Shown here piece after piece: positions 45,214 through 56,662 of a DNA stretch of 64,000 nt. Source of the stretch: Tenuibacillus multivorans (GTDB taxonomy: Bacteria; Bacillota; Bacilli; Bacillales; Alkalibacillaceae); assembly GCF_900103915.1 (NCBI RefSeq), contig NZ_FNIG01000002.1, positions 204,608 to 268,607 on the forward strand, given 5' to 3'. Position 1 is the stretch's first letter; each line of letters starts with the position of its first letter. Both the position numbers and the translations under genes were made by a program. The notes below the pieces were generated by a model that was not told where the DNA came from, searched no databases, and saw nothing but the letters and a program-made list of their open reading frames with translations.

Positions 45214-46755
45214 TTGCAAGATAAGGTAACCAAAGTATTTTATATATCCTTAGCGATTGCTATCCTATTTATTATATGGGGAACGATTTCTGAAAACATA
45301 TTACCGAACTGGAATTTAGGTCAGGTAACTGGAAATATCCAAAACTTCTTAGTATCAAAATTCGGGTGGTTTTATTTATTATCTGCAACGTCTTTTTTGG
45401 TGTTTGCGATTTTCTTAATTGTTTCTAAATACGGCAATATCGTTTTAGGAAAAGACGGAGATGAGCCAGAATATAATTATTTAACATGGTTTGGCATGCT
45501 CTTTAGTGCCGGCATGGGGATTGGCCTTGTTTTCTGGGGTGCAGCAGAACCCATTTCCCACTATAATACGCCACCATTTCAAGTTGGAAGCGACAGTGAA
45601 GCAGCCAAAGTAGCCATGCGATATAGTTTTTTTCACTGGGGATTACACCCATGGGCGATTTATTCTGTTTTAGCACTTGCCTTAGCGTATTTTCAATTTC
45701 GCAAAGATTCTCCAGGACTCATCAGTAGTACATTAAAGCCTTTATTTGGCGATCGTATGGATGGGGGTTACGGAACTTTAGTCAACGTCATAGCGGTTTT
45801 CGCAACTATTTTTGGGGTTGCCACTTCACTCGGTTTAGGCGCACAGCAAATCAGTAGTGGTCTCGGTTTTATATTTGATGGGTTAACCAATAACTTTACC
45901 TTACAATTCATCATCATTATCGTCGTAACAATACTCTTTATGATTTCTGCCATTAGTGGTTTGGACCGAGGTATAAAATATTTAAGTACCACGAATATAT
46001 GTTTGGCTATCTTACTTTTAATATTTATGTTATTTGCGGGTCCAACAAACTTTATCATGAACTTTTTTACGACAACTTTAGGGACTTACATTCAAAAGCT
46101 ACCTGCAATGAGCTTCCGAATGGCTCCATTTAGTGAGGAAAACACAGGGTGGCTCAAAGATTGGACGATTTTCTATTGGGCTTGGTGGATTGCATGGGCA
46201 CCATTTGTCGGTATGTTTATCGCACGAGTATCTCGCGGCCGAACAGTACGCGAATTTGTTGTCGGTGTTTTACTTGTTCCAACAATCTTTGGTGCACTAT
46301 GGTTTGCGGTATTTGGTGGTTCGGCTATTGCACTGGAGTATAATGAAGGCTTAAACCTTTTCTCAGTCATCGAAGATATAGGTACTGAGGCTGCCTTATT
46401 TACGGTTTTTGAAAATTATCAATTTACCACTATCACATCAATATTAACGATTTTCCTAATCAGTACTTTTTTCATCACATCGGCAGACTCCGCCACTTTT
46501 GTTTTAGGAATGCAAACGACTGGTGGAAGCTTAGATCCTGCTTTACGAGTCAAAATAGCCTGGGGGATTGTACAATCAGCAACAGCCGCCGTTTTATTAT
46601 GGCAGGGTGGCTTAGGAGCTTTACAAACCGCTTCGATTATCGCAGCCTTTCCATTTGCGTTTATTCTAATTATGATTATCTTTTCAATCATAAAGGAATT
46701 TAAAGAAGAAGGAAGGAATTATCCGCTGAAACGGAAAAAACGAGAGGAAGGTTAA
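45214..46755 (+). CDS. BCCT family transporter (betaine/carnitine/choline)
   Basis: A 513-residue protein with twelve membrane segments. GAGMGIGLVFWGAAEPISHY (glycine-rich first-helix motif) and YWAWWIAWAPFVGMFIARVS (Trp-rich segment eight) are the BCCT signatures, together with the RGRTVREF loop. Such Na+- or H+-coupled carriers import compatible solutes such as glycine betaine and suit a halotolerant cell. The start is TTG 45214 with AAGGAAGG about 10 bases upstream. OpuD-like by length, but specificity is not shown. Confidence 0.9.
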   Translation: MQDKVTKVFYISLAIAILFIIWGTISENILPNWNLGQVTGNIQNFLVSKFGWFYLLSATSFLVFAIFLIVSKYGNIVLGKDGDEPEYNYLTWFGMLFSAGMGIGLVFWGAAEPISHYNTPPFQVGSDSEAAKVAMRYSFFHWGLHPWAIYSVLALALAYFQFRKDSPGLISSTLKPLFGDRMDGGYGTLVNVIAVFATIFGVATSLGLGAQQISSGLGFIFDGLTNNFTLQFIIIIVVTILFMISAISGLDRGIKYLSTTNICLAILLLIFMLFAGPTNFIMNFFTTTLGTYIQKLPAMSFRMAPFSEENTGWLKDWTIFYWAWWIAWAPFVGMFIARVSRGRTVREFVVGVLLVPTIFGALWFAVFGGSAIALEYNEGLNLFSVIEDIGTEAALFTVFENYQFTTITSILTIFLISTFFITSADSATFVLGMQTTGGSLDPALRVKIAWGIVQSATAAVLLWQGGLGALQTASIIAAFPFAFILIMIIFSIIKEFKEEGRNYPLKRKKREEG

Positions 46756-46797
46756 AAAGAGAAATAATAGCGAAAGCGTGCCCTTTCTAAAAACATT

Positions 46798-46838
46798 AAA
46801 AAACGGTCTTGATTCGAAAATCAAGACCGTTTTTACAT
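46798..46838. terminator. bidirectional terminator BCCT gene/pdhD
   Basis: AAAACGGTCTTGATT with its complement around CGA, flanked by A and T tracts. Confidence 0.87.
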
Positions 46839-46844
46839 TTAATA

Positions 46845-48254
46845 TTACTTAGCCGTATGAATTGGCATTCCTAAAGCAACATCAGCTGCTTCCATGACTG
46901 CCTCACCTAATGTTGGGTGAGCATGAATCGTAAGGGCTAAGTCTTCAGCTGTCATACCAGCTTCAATGGCTAATCCTAATTCAGCGATAATATCACTCGC
47001 ATTCGGACCAGCAACTTGAGCACCAATTACAAGCCCATCTTCCTTACGTGTCACTAATTTAACGAAACCGTCTGTATCATTAAGTGATAGCGCACGTCCG
47101 TTAGCTGCAAATGGGAATTTGGCTGATTTGACATCATAGCCAGCATCCTTCGCATCTTGTTCTGCATATCCTACGCTTGCAAGCTCTGGATCAGAGAACA
47201 CAACGGCCGGGATAGCAAGATAGTCAACTTCGGATTTTTCACCACTGATAACCTCAGCAGCGATTTTACCTTCATAAGAAGCTTTATGTGCTAATTGTGG
47301 ACCTTCTACAATATCACCAATCGCATAAATATTGTCAAAGTTTGTACGACGTTGTTTATCAACTTTAATGAGGCCTTTATCATCCATTTCAATACCGATA
47401 TCTTCTAGACCCATTTCATCCGTATTAGGACGGCGACCAACTGTAACTAATAAGTAATCAGCATCAATAGTTTTTTCTTCACCTTTAACTTCATAAGTTA
47501 CTTTAACACCATCTTTTGTTTCCTCAACGCCCTGAGCCATCGCTTCAGTTACGATTTCAACGCCTTTTTTCTTTAGACGTTTTTTAACAAGCTGTGTCAT
47601 ACCTTTTTCAAATCCACCAAGAATGTCTTTTGTACCTTCAAGGATGGTAACTTCTGTACCAAAGCTTGCATATGCTCCACCAAGCTCAGTCCCAATGTAG
47701 CCTCCACCGATGACTACCATTTTCTTAGGAATTTCTTTAAGGTTTAATGCACCAGTTGAATCTAATACACGTTCTGAGTAAGGGAACGGTTTTAATTCAA
47801 TCGTGCGAGAACCTGTTGCGATAATGCAGTTATTGAACTTATATGTTTGTGATTGCTTTTCATCCATGATTTTTACTGTGTTTTGGTCGACGAAATAAGC
47901 TTCACCTTTTACAATATCAACTTTATTCGCTTTTAATAAGCTTTCAACACCGCCTGTAAGCTTATTAACAACTTGACCTTTCCACTCTTGGACTTTATCA
48001 AAATTAACAGATACTTTTTCTGCGACAATTCCCATATCTTCAGAATCAGAAGCTTGTTCATAACGATGTCCTGCAGAGATTAATGCTTTTGAAGGGATAC
48101 AACCAACATTTAAGCAGACACCGCCTAAATTACCTTTATCGACAATCGTTACTTTTTGGCCCATTTGAGCTGCGCGAATAGCTGCAACGTATCCACCTGG
48201 ACCTGCACCTACAACTAACGTATCGACTTCTACTGGAAAATCTCCTACTACCAT
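46845..48254 (-). CDS. pdhD: dihydrolipoyl dehydrogenase (E3)
   Basis: A 469-residue flavoprotein: FAD-binding [11 protein letters not shown], redox-active disulfide Cys47/Cys52 (GGVCLNVGC), NAD-binding [10 protein letters not shown] and the C-terminal HAHPTLGE with the catalytic His. It reoxidises dihydrolipoyl-E2 and makes NADH. It is last gene of pdhABCD and lies 3 bp after pdhC, with GGAGG upstream of the ATG. Confidence 0.97.
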   Translation of the reverse strand: MVVGDFPVEVDTLVVGAGPGGYVAAIRAAQMGQKVTIVDKGNLGGVCLNVGCIPSKALISAGHRYEQASDSEDMGIVAEKVSVNFDKVQEWKGQVVNKLTGGVESLLKANKVDIVKGEAYFVDQNTVKIMDEKQSQTYKFNNCIIATGSRTIELKPFPYSERVLDSTGALNLKEIPKKMVVIGGGYIGTELGGAYASFGTEVTILEGTKDILGGFEKGMTQLVKKRLKKKGVEIVTEAMAQGVEETKDGVKVTYEVKGEEKTIDADYLLVTVGRRPNTDEMGLEDIGIEMDDKGLIKVDKQRRTNFDNIYAIGDIVEGPQLAHKASYEGKIAAEVISGEKSEVDYLAIPAVVFSDPELASVGYAEQDAKDAGYDVKSAKFPFAANGRALSLNDTDGFVKLVTRKEDGLVIGAQVAGPNASDIIAELGLAIEAGMTAEDLALTIHAHPTLGEAVMEAADVALGMPIHTAK

Positions 48255-48257
48255 TAT

Positions 48258-49550
48258 CTACGCCTCCATCATGATTAATTGTGGGTCATTTAATAAACGT
48301 TTGACATGATTCATCGCATGTTGAGCTGTTGCACCGTCAATCATACGATGGTCAAAGCTTAATGAAATAGCTAATACTGGTGCAACAACCACTTCACCAT
48401 CACGAACTACTGGTTTTTCTCCAATTCGACCGATACCCAAAATCGCAACTTCTGGGTGATTAATAACCGGTGTAAACCATTGTCCGCCTGCTGACCCAAT
48501 ATTAGTGATTGAGCAAGAAGCACCTTTCATTTCATCTGATGACAGTTTACCATCACGAGCTTTCGTTGCCAACTCGTTGATTTCGCCGGAAATTTCAAAC
48601 ATCGATTTACGGTCTGCGTCTTTAACAACTGGAACTAATAAACCACGATCTGTATCAGCCGCAATTCCGATATTATAGTAGTGCTTGTGAATGATTTCCT
48701 CTGTATCATCATCATAAGACGTATTAAGCTCTGGGTGTTTCTTAAGTGTCGAAACAAGTGCCTTAACCACATAAGGTAAATAAGTTAGCTTAATATCTTG
48801 CTCGGCTGCGACGTCTTTAAATTTCTTACGATGGTTCACTAACTCTGTTACATCTACCTCATCCATTAATGTCACATGAGGAGCTGTATGCTTGGATTTA
48901 ACCATAGCGTTGGCAATTGTTTTGCGAATGCCACTAATTTTCTCACGCGTTTCTGGATAATCACCCGTAGGCGCTTGTGGTTGTTTACTGACTTGTTCGT
49001 CTGTTTGCTCTGTTGCCTGCTTAGCTGCTTCAGACTGATCACCGCTTAAGAACTGGTCGACATCCTCCTTAAGAATACGTCCATTTTTACCAGAACCTTG
49101 GACTTTTTGAATATCAACATCATTGTCTCTTGCGTATTTTCGTACTGAAGGCATGGCAATAACGCGTTTATTCGTATCAACATCAGAATCAGTTTTTGTT
49201 TCATCCGTTTGTGGGCTTTCTTGTTTGTCATCTTTTGATTCTTGTTTTTCTTCAGACTGAGCTTCTTCTTTCGATTCTTCTTCATCGTCAGAGCCTTCAT
49301 CAGATTCATAGCCTTCAGCATCTATCTTTATGACAACATCTCCGACAACCGCCGTCTCACCTTCATCGACTAAAACGTCAAGAACTGTTCCTTCTACTGG
49401 TGATGGAATTTCAACAACGGCTTTGTCATTTTGAACCTCACAAAGGACATCATCTTCTTTTACTTCATCACCTTTTTGGACAAACCATTTGGCGATTTCA
49501 CCTTCGTGAATACCCTCACCAATATCTGGCAATTTAAATTCGTAGGCCAC
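48258..49550 (-). CDS. pdhC: dihydrolipoyllysine-residue acetyltransferase (E2)
   Basis: A 430-residue protein. One lipoyl domain (1-77, lipoyl Lys43 in [10 protein letters not shown]) is followed by an acidic linker, the peripheral subunit-binding domain (about 128-165, [20 protein letters not shown] in part) and the catalytic domain ending HRMIDGA. It transfers acetyl to CoA and forms the complex core. The start is GTG 49550 with GGAGGG upstream. Confidence 0.96.
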   Translation of the reverse strand: MAYEFKLPDIGEGIHEGEIAKWFVQKGDEVKEDDVLCEVQNDKAVVEIPSPVEGTVLDVLVDEGETAVVGDVVIKIDAEGYESDEGSDDEEESKEEAQSEEKQESKDDKQESPQTDETKTDSDVDTNKRVIAMPSVRKYARDNDVDIQKVQGSGKNGRILKEDVDQFLSGDQSEAAKQATEQTDEQVSKQPQAPTGDYPETREKISGIRKTIANAMVKSKHTAPHVTLMDEVDVTELVNHRKKFKDVAAEQDIKLTYLPYVVKALVSTLKKHPELNTSYDDDTEEIIHKHYYNIGIAADTDRGLLVPVVKDADRKSMFEISGEINELATKARDGKLSSDEMKGASCSITNIGSAGGQWFTPVINHPEVAILGIGRIGEKPVVRDGEVVVAPVLAISLSFDHRMIDGATAQHAMNHVKRLLNDPQLIMMEA

Positions 49551-49569
49551 GATCTTTCCCTCCTAATCA

Positions 49570-50547
49570 TTAAAAGTTGATAGATTGTTTAGCTTTCTCG
49601 ATAATGTCTTCGTAATTCGGTAACCACACTTCCTCAGCTTGTGAGAATGGGTAAACAGTATCTGGTGCAGCGACTCTTAATACAGGTGCTTCTAAATGTA
49701 GGATGGCACGTTCTTGGATTTCTGAAACAACACTCGCTGCAATACCTGCTTGACGTTGAGCTTCTTGAACAACAACTGCACGATTTGTCTTTTTAACTGA
49801 CTCTACAATGGTTTCGATATCAATTGGAGAAACCGTACGTAGATCAATCACTTCTGCATCGATATTTTCTTTTTCTAGTTCTTCAGCCGCTTTTAAAGCA
49901 GAGTGTACCATTGCACCATATGCAATTAGTGTAATATCTTGACCTTCACGCTTAACATTTGCTTTTCCTAAATCAACTGTATATTCTTCATCAGGAACCT
50001 CTTCACGGAACGAACGATACAGTTTCATATGTTCTAAGTAAATGACAGGGTCATTTTCACGAATAGCTGAAATTAATAACCCTTTCGCATCATATGGATT
50101 TGAAGGAATAACAACTTTTAAACCTGGCTGTTGTGCCATGAGACCTTCTAAACTATCAGCGTGCAATTCAGGCGTGTGCACACCACCACCAAATGGCGAA
50201 CGAACCGTAATTGGAGCGTGCCATCTGCCACCAGAACGGTAACGCATACGAGCTGCTTGTCCACTGATGGCGTCCATTGCTTCAAAAACGAAGCCGAAGA
50301 ATTGAATCTCTGGGACTGGTCGTAATCCTTGAGTAGACATACCGACGGATAAACCAATGATTCCGGATTCAGCTAACGGCGTATCAAATACACGTTCTTC
50401 TCCGAATTCTTCTTGTAAACCTTCAGTCGCGCGGAATACCCCACCGTTTTGGCCTACGTCTTCACCAAAAACGAGCACATTTTCATCATTTTTTAATTCC
50501 GTACGTAAAGCATCAGTTATAGCTTGAATCATTGTCATTTGTGCCAT
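49570..50547 (-). CDS. pdhB: pyruvate dehydrogenase E1 component subunit beta
   Basis: A 325-residue transketolase-like beta subunit with [18 protein letters not shown] and the C-terminal [11 protein letters not shown]. Together with PdhA it decarboxylates pyruvate using thiamine diphosphate. It is 3 bp after pdhA. Confidence 0.97.
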   Translation of the reverse strand: MAQMTMIQAITDALRTELKNDENVLVFGEDVGQNGGVFRATEGLQEEFGEERVFDTPLAESGIIGLSVGMSTQGLRPVPEIQFFGFVFEAMDAISGQAARMRYRSGGRWHAPITVRSPFGGGVHTPELHADSLEGLMAQQPGLKVVIPSNPYDAKGLLISAIRENDPVIYLEHMKLYRSFREEVPDEEYTVDLGKANVKREGQDITLIAYGAMVHSALKAAEELEKENIDAEVIDLRTVSPIDIETIVESVKKTNRAVVVQEAQRQAGIAASVVSEIQERAILHLEAPVLRVAAPDTVYPFSQAEEVWLPNYEDIIEKAKQSINF

Positions 50548-50550
50548 CGC

Positions 50551-52000
<1,450 letters not shown>

Positions 52001-52008
52001 TGACAATT

Positions 52009-52668
52009 TTATTCTTCTTCAAATTCTACATTTAATCCAGATGATTCATAAAATTCTTTTTTCAAATCATTAAATTGCCCAGTATGTTGATTAAATTTGT
52101 CCTGAGCAGATTTTACCTCTTGATAGCTTGTATTTACACGATCAACTTGCTCGTCAAGATCTGCCTTTTTTAGGTCTTCATTTTTCAACATTTCATATAG
52201 TTCAATATCCAAATTAATTGAATGAGTGTATGCATCATAAAGGTCGTTAAAAGATTGATGACGTTTTTCCATTTCTTCAATCATTTGATTAGCCTTTTCC
52301 TTCGTTTCATCACTTAATTCATCTAAGTATTGTTCAATTTGATTAAATTCTTCTTTAGCAGCATCAATGCTTTCTTTTTCTTGTTCAATTAAATCTTTTC
52401 TATTTTCAGCTAATGATAAAGCCTCATCTGCTAATCCTTGAATCTGATCTAATTCATTCATATTGATTTCCATCATTTCATCATAAATTTCATTCTCTTG
52501 CTTTTCAATTTCACCTAACTCGGATTGTGCGGATTTAAATGAACTCTCCAATTCAACAGATTTTTCTAGATGCTCGTACATGTCTTCAGCCGCATTGTAA
52601 TCATCAGTACATGCTCCAAGTAGTAAAATAGTCAATAGCAATAAAGACAGCGTGATTAGACGTTTCAT
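52009..52668 (-). CDS. ykyA: YkyA family cell-wall-binding lipoprotein
   Basis: A 219-residue lipoprotein (LLLGAC, Cys20) made almost wholly of acidic coiled coil (about 25-205). This is the YkyA architecture, and YkyA lies between def and pdhA in B. subtilis, as here. Role in the envelope not established. Confidence 0.9.
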   Translation of the reverse strand: MKRLITLSLLLLTILLLGACTDDYNAAEDMYEHLEKSVELESSFKSAQSELGEIEKQENEIYDEMMEINMNELDQIQGLADEALSLAENRKDLIEQEKESIDAAKEEFNQIEQYLDELSDETKEKANQMIEEMEKRHQSFNDLYDAYTHSINLDIELYEMLKNEDLKKADLDEQVDRVNTSYQEVKSAQDKFNQHTGQFNDLKKEFYESSGLNVEFEEE

Positions 52669-52744
52669 GATTATTCCCTCTTTCTAAGTTCGTTTACCTT
52701 ATAAAAAAGTATAACACAACAACCCTGCAAAAAATAATATCAAT

Positions 52745-52772
52745 TTGTTAATATCTTATAAAAACATATGAT
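52745..52772 (+). promoter_or_regulatory. possible promoter of def
   Basis: TTGTTA (52745-52750), 16 bases, TATGAT (52767-52772), about 40 bases before the start. Confidence 0.45.
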
Positions 52773-52812
52773 AAAATAATGTAGGATTAAGCTAGTTGAG
52801 AGGATGAATGGT

Positions 52813-53370
52813 ATGATTGCAATGGATCAAATAATCAGAGAAGGCGATCCAATACTACGGCAAAAAACTGAAAAAGTGGAATTACCCGCTTCTGAAGAAG
52901 ATAAAGAAACGTTAAGCGAAATGCTTCAGTTTGTTAAAAACAGTCAAGATGACGAAATGGTTAAAAAATATCAACTAAGACCCGGAGTTGGGTTAGCTGC
53001 TCCTCAAATCGGAATCTCTAAACGAATGTTAGCCGTCCATTTTACGGATTTTCACGATAAATCATATAGCTATGGTTTGTTTAATCCAAAAATTCTAAGC
53101 CATTCTGTAGAAAAGACCTATCTACAAAATGGTGAAGGCTGTTTAAGTGTTGATCGTGATGTACCTGGAATCGTTCCACGTTATGCTCGCATCACCGTAA
53201 AGGCGACAACCTTAGAAGGAGAAGAAGTCAAATTAAGATTAAAAGGTTATGCGGCCATCGTTTTACAACATGAAATTGACCACTTAGATGGGGTTATGTT
53301 CTACGATCACATTAATCAAGACAATCCATTTCAACCTCCTGAAAATTCAACACCTGCAGAGGAAATGTAA
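52813..53370 (+). CDS. def: peptide deformylase
   Basis: A 185-residue metalloenzyme with the three motifs [16 protein letters not shown] and QHEIDHLDG; Cys and two His bind Fe2+. It removes the formyl group from new proteins. ATG 52813 is chosen because GAGAGG is 9 bases upstream and the N-terminus ([13 protein letters not shown]) fits; ATG 52804 abuts that site. It corresponds to B. subtilis defB (ykrB), the long, Gram-positive type 2 form with a 12-15 residue insertion. Confidence 0.96.
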   Translation: MIAMDQIIREGDPILRQKTEKVELPASEEDKETLSEMLQFVKNSQDDEMVKKYQLRPGVGLAAPQIGISKRMLAVHFTDFHDKSYSYGLFNPKILSHSVEKTYLQNGEGCLSVDRDVPGIVPRYARITVKATTLEGEEVKLRLKGYAAIVLQHEIDHLDGVMFYDHINQDNPFQPPENSTPAEEM

Positions 53371-53404
53371 AGTGCTGATTGAATCAAATCAGCACTTTTT
53401 TTCA
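53369..53404 (+). terminator. terminator of def
   Basis: AGTGCTGATT with its complement around a loop, followed by seven T. Confidence 0.87.
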
Positions 53405-53790
53405 TAAATCATTTTAAATATAGTGATTAGCAGTATATAATAATAAAAGAAGATGATAATGTTAATATATACCTTAAATGACGTTGAACCATTTTCCGCT
53501 AAATCGAAGTAGCGTTCTTATCATATAATCTAATCATAAGCTCACCACATTAGTCGTTTAATCATAAGGGTGTAGTTAACTTATATAGGTTATGATATTT
53601 ACCTATAAAGGGGTTGTATGATTTATGATCAAACGCTTAAGAGAAAAAATTAAAAAACGTTTAAAAAGGTTATTACGATCACGAAAATCGCTTGAAACTT
53701 AATTTTGTTCTTTAATGCTCATTTGCATTTAGATATAGCTATACGGATAGGTAATGGACGGAGAAACATTTACAGTAAGGAGAGATAAGA
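53405..53790. other. intergenic region between def and rpoY
   Basis: About 390 bases with no recognised gene. It holds a possible 25-residue ORF (53625-53702) and must hold the rpoY-rnjA promoter. AAGGAG lies at 53778-53783, about 10 bases before rpoY. No terminator or riboswitch is evident. Confidence 0.4.
53625..53702 (+). CDS. possible 25-residue cationic peptide
   Basis: MIKRLREKIKKRLKRLLRSR then KSLET: 12 of 25 residues are Lys or Arg, and Ile/Leu recur every three to four residues, as in an amphipathic helix. AAAGGGG (53607-53613) is 11 bases upstream of this ATG and 4 bases before an out-of-frame ATG at 53618, so translation is uncertain. Not recognised. Confidence 0.3.
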   Translation: MIKRLREKIKKRLKRLLRSRKSLET

Positions 53791-53793
53791 AAA

Positions 53794-54003
53794 ATGATTT
53801 TCAAAGTACTTTATCAAGAACAAGCTGAAGAAGCTCCAGTTCGAGAAGAAACAAAGACGCTCTACATTGATGCGGAAAGTGTACGAGAAGTTCGATCAAA
53901 GCTAGCTGATCGAAATTATAATATTGAATATGTCCAAGAATTGAGTGAAGACCACTTAGCCTACGAAAAACAATCCGAAGATTTCGAAGTGGAAAAACTG
54001 TAG
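53794..54003 (+). CDS. rpoY: RNA polymerase epsilon subunit RpoY
   Basis: A 69-residue acidic protein starting [20 protein letters not shown], the RpoY (YkzG, DUF1447) signature. It is a small auxiliary subunit of Firmicutes RNA polymerase. It is followed after 15 bp by rnjA, the conserved rpoY-rnjA operon. Confidence 0.96.
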   Translation: MIFKVLYQEQAEEAPVREETKTLYIDAESVREVRSKLADRNYNIEYVQELSEDHLAYEKQSEDFEVEKL

Positions 54004-54018
54004 GGGTTTATCCATAAA

Positions 54019-55686
54019 ATGAAATTTGTAAAAAATGACCAAGTTGCTATCTTCGCTTTAGGTGGCCTTGGTGAAATAGGTAAAAATACGTATGGCATTC
54101 AGTTTCAAGATGAAATAATTTTAATTGATGCCGGAATTAAATTCCCCGAAGACGAATTGTTAGGTATCGATTATGTTATTCCTGACTATACGTATTTGAT
54201 TCAAAACAAAGATAAAATTAAAGGATTGTTTATTACACATGGGCATGAAGACCACATCGGTGGTATTCCGTATTTATTAAGAGAAATTAATATTCCTATT
54301 TATGCTGGGAAGCTAGCTTTAGGCTTAATTCGTAATAAACTTGAAGAACATGGTTTATTACGTAATACCACACTACACGATATACAGGAAGACGACGTGA
54401 TTAAATTCCGTAAAACTTCCGTGACATTTTTCCGCACTACGCACAGTATTCCTGATTCGTACGGTATTGTTGTTAAAACACCACCAGGAAATATTGTCCA
54501 TACAGGTGATTTTAAATTCGACTTTACACCTGTGGGTGAACCAGCGAATTTAACAAAAATGGCTGAAATCGGGGCTGAAGGTGTCCTTTGCCTTTTATCC
54601 GATAGTACCAACAGTGAGGTTCCTGGATTCACACTATCCGAAAGAGTTGTAGGCGAAAGCATACAAGACATTTTCAATAAAGTCGAAGGTCGAGTCATTT
54701 TTGCGACGTTTGCATCAAATATTTATCGATTACAGCAGGTTGTTCAAGCTGCGGTCAATAATGGTCGAAAAATATGTGTTTTCGGCCGAAGCATGGAAAA
54801 TGCCATTCAAATCGGTCAAGAGTTAGATTATATTCAAGCACCTAAAAACACATTTATTGAACCAAATGAAATCAGTAAATTACCAAGTGATGAAGTTTGT
54901 ATCCTTTGTACGGGATCACAAGGTGAATCATTAGCCGCCTTATCACGGATTGCTAATGGTACGCATCGACATATTCAAATACAACCTGATGATACGGTCG
55001 TATTCTCCTCATCTCCAATCCCAGGTAATACGATTAGCGTCAGTCGAAGCATTAATAAACTTTATCGTGCTGGAGCTGACGTCATTCATGGATCTCTAAA
55101 TGACATTCATACATCAGGACATGGTGGACAGGAAGAACAGAAGTTGATGCTACGCCTTATGAAACCAAAATACTTTATGCCTATTCATGGTGAGTACCGC
55201 ATGTTAGCAGAACACATAAAGCTTGCTTCTGATTGTGGTGTTAATCCCAAAAACTCGTTCGTCATGGATAATGGTGATGTATTAGCCATTGGAAACAAAC
55301 AAGTTGGCGTAGCCGGTAAAATTCCTTCTGGTTCTGTCTATGTCGATGGTAGTGGAATCGGTGATATTGGAAATATCGTCTTACGTGACCGTCGGATCCT
55401 ATCAGAAGAAGGTTTGGTTGTGATTGTGGTCAGTATTAATATGAAAGAATTCAAGATCTCATCCGGACCAGATATTATCTCAAGAGGATTCGTATATATG
55501 AGGGAATCTGAGGACCTCATTAAAGAAGCACAAGTTCTCGTTTCCAAACATTTAGATAAAGTCATGGAACGTAGAACGTCACAATGGTCTGAAATTAAAA
55601 ATGAAATTACAGACACGATTCAACCATATTTATATGAAAAAACAAAACGTCGTCCAATGATTTTACCAATCATTATGGAAGTTTAA
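54019..55686 (+). CDS. rnjA: ribonuclease J1
   Basis: A 555-residue beta-CASP metallo-beta-lactamase. Metal motifs [10 protein letters not shown], the HTGDFKFD Asp and late GHGGQEEQ and PIHGEYRM; the short C-terminal domain is present. RNase J1 is both a 5'-3' exonuclease and an endonuclease, central to mRNA decay and rRNA maturation. It matches B. subtilis YkqC in length. Strong terminator follows. Confidence 0.97.
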   Translation: MKFVKNDQVAIFALGGLGEIGKNTYGIQFQDEIILIDAGIKFPEDELLGIDYVIPDYTYLIQNKDKIKGLFITHGHEDHIGGIPYLLREINIPIYAGKLALGLIRNKLEEHGLLRNTTLHDIQEDDVIKFRKTSVTFFRTTHSIPDSYGIVVKTPPGNIVHTGDFKFDFTPVGEPANLTKMAEIGAEGVLCLLSDSTNSEVPGFTLSERVVGESIQDIFNKVEGRVIFATFASNIYRLQQVVQAAVNNGRKICVFGRSMENAIQIGQELDYIQAPKNTFIEPNEISKLPSDEVCILCTGSQGESLAALSRIANGTHRHIQIQPDDTVVFSSSPIPGNTISVSRSINKLYRAGADVIHGSLNDIHTSGHGGQEEQKLMLRLMKPKYFMPIHGEYRMLAEHIKLASDCGVNPKNSFVMDNGDVLAIGNKQVGVAGKIPSGSVYVDGSGIGDIGNIVLRDRRILSEEGLVVIVVSINMKEFKISSGPDIISRGFVYMRESEDLIKEAQVLVSKHLDKVMERRTSQWSEIKNEITDTIQPYLYEKTKRRPMILPIIMEV

Positions 55687-55712
55687 ATTTTATATTACCT
55701 ATCCAAAATAGC

Positions 55713-55748
55713 AAAAACTCTCGCTGACTTCAGCGAGAGTTTTTTTTA
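55713..55748. terminator. bidirectional terminator rnjA/ktrC
   Basis: AAACTCTCGCTG/CAGCGAGAGTTT stem around a short loop, followed by eight T. Confidence 0.88.
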
Positions 55749-55754
55749 TAACAA

Positions 55755-56423
55755 TTAGTCTTCCTCATTTACCAATGCTTTTTGGAACCTGGATATGTCT
55801 TTATCAGAACCAATAATAATCAAAATATCATTCATAATGATTTGTTCATTTGGCATCGGTGACACATTAATATCTTTGCCGCGCTTAATGGCGACGACGT
55901 TACAGCCAAATTTTTTACGAATATCTAATTCAATTAACGTTTTATCACTTAATTTTTCCCCGGCCTTTATCTCAACTACACTATACTCATCTGAAAGCTC
56001 CAAGTAGTCCAGTACATTGCTTGAAATTATACTATGGGCAATCCTTCGCCCCATATCACGTTCAGGGTGAACAACTTCATCAGCACCGATTTTTTCCAAA
56101 ATTTTCTCATGATAATTATTTTGGGCTTTAACAGTTATTTTCCTTACACCAAATTCTCCTAAAATGAGTGTCGTTAAAATACTTGCATGAATGTTATCAC
56201 CAATTGCCACAATCACATGGTCAATATTGCGAAAGCCAAGCTCTTTTAAAGCCAATTCATCCGTTGAATCTGCAATAACGGCATGTGTTGCGATTTCTTT
56301 ATATTCGTTAACTTTATCTTCATCCATATCTATGGCAAGCACTTCTTTTCCTTCTTTACTCAGTTCTTTACAAATACTTCCTCCGAAACGCCCAAGACCA
56401 ATAACAGCATATAGTTTTTTCAT
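55755..56423 (-). CDS. ktrC: Ktr potassium uptake regulatory subunit KtrC (TrkA/RCK)
   Basis: A 222-residue RCK protein: N-terminal nucleotide-binding GLGRFGGSICKEL and the acidic IDMDED, then an RCK_C domain (about 140-218). It gates the KtrD channel with ATP/ADP or NADH, and c-di-AMP inhibits it through the C-terminal domain. Position next to rnjA matches B. subtilis ktrC (ykqB). GGGAGG precedes the ATG. I saw no ydaO-type riboswitch upstream. Confidence 0.9.
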   Translation of the reverse strand: MKKLYAVIGLGRFGGSICKELSKEGKEVLAIDMDEDKVNEYKEIATHAVIADSTDELALKELGFRNIDHVIVAIGDNIHASILTTLILGEFGVRKITVKAQNNYHEKILEKIGADEVVHPERDMGRRIAHSIISSNVLDYLELSDEYSVVEIKAGEKLSDKTLIELDIRKKFGCNVVAIKRGKDINVSPMPNEQIIMNDILIIIGSDKDISRFQKALVNEED

Positions 56424-56527
56424 CTTTTGTTCCTCCCGAAAACTTTAACTGCGACTAGTTTATCACATAATCTATGATTTGTTTATTGTAGATGATATTT
56501 CAGTCTTTGAATCTATATACCTTTGTT

Positions 56528-56599
56528 TTTATGGGGAATTTTTCGTATTTATGTGGAATTTCATGAGCTTTACGGGGAAAATATTGATTTTATGTGGAT
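56528..56599 (+). repeat. four-copy ~20 bp periodic repeat TTTAYGKGGA
   Basis: TTTATGGGGAA at 56528, TTTATGTGGAA at 56548, TTTACGGGGAA at 56569 and TTTATGTGGAT at 56589. Start-to-start spacing is 20, 21 and 20 bp, two helical turns. The bases between copies are poorly conserved. It lies between the terminator of the ABC exporter operon and ktrC. Confidence 0.75.
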
Positions 56600-56624
56600 T
56601 TAAGCACTTAAGTCTTTATATCAA

Positions 56625-56658
56625 AAAACGTGATCGCTTGGAGCGACCACGTTTATCC
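56625..56658 (-). terminator. terminator of the ABC exporter operon
   Basis: AAACGTGGTCGCT pairs with AGCGATCACGTTT (one G-U pair on the minus strand), followed by TTTTGATA. Confidence 0.85.
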
Positions 56659-56662
56659 GTTC

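Noticed and set aside
56424-56640. c-di-AMP (ydaO) riboswitch upstream of ktrC
   Set aside because: No compact multi-helix core with the expected conserved segments; only the short periodic repeats are visible.
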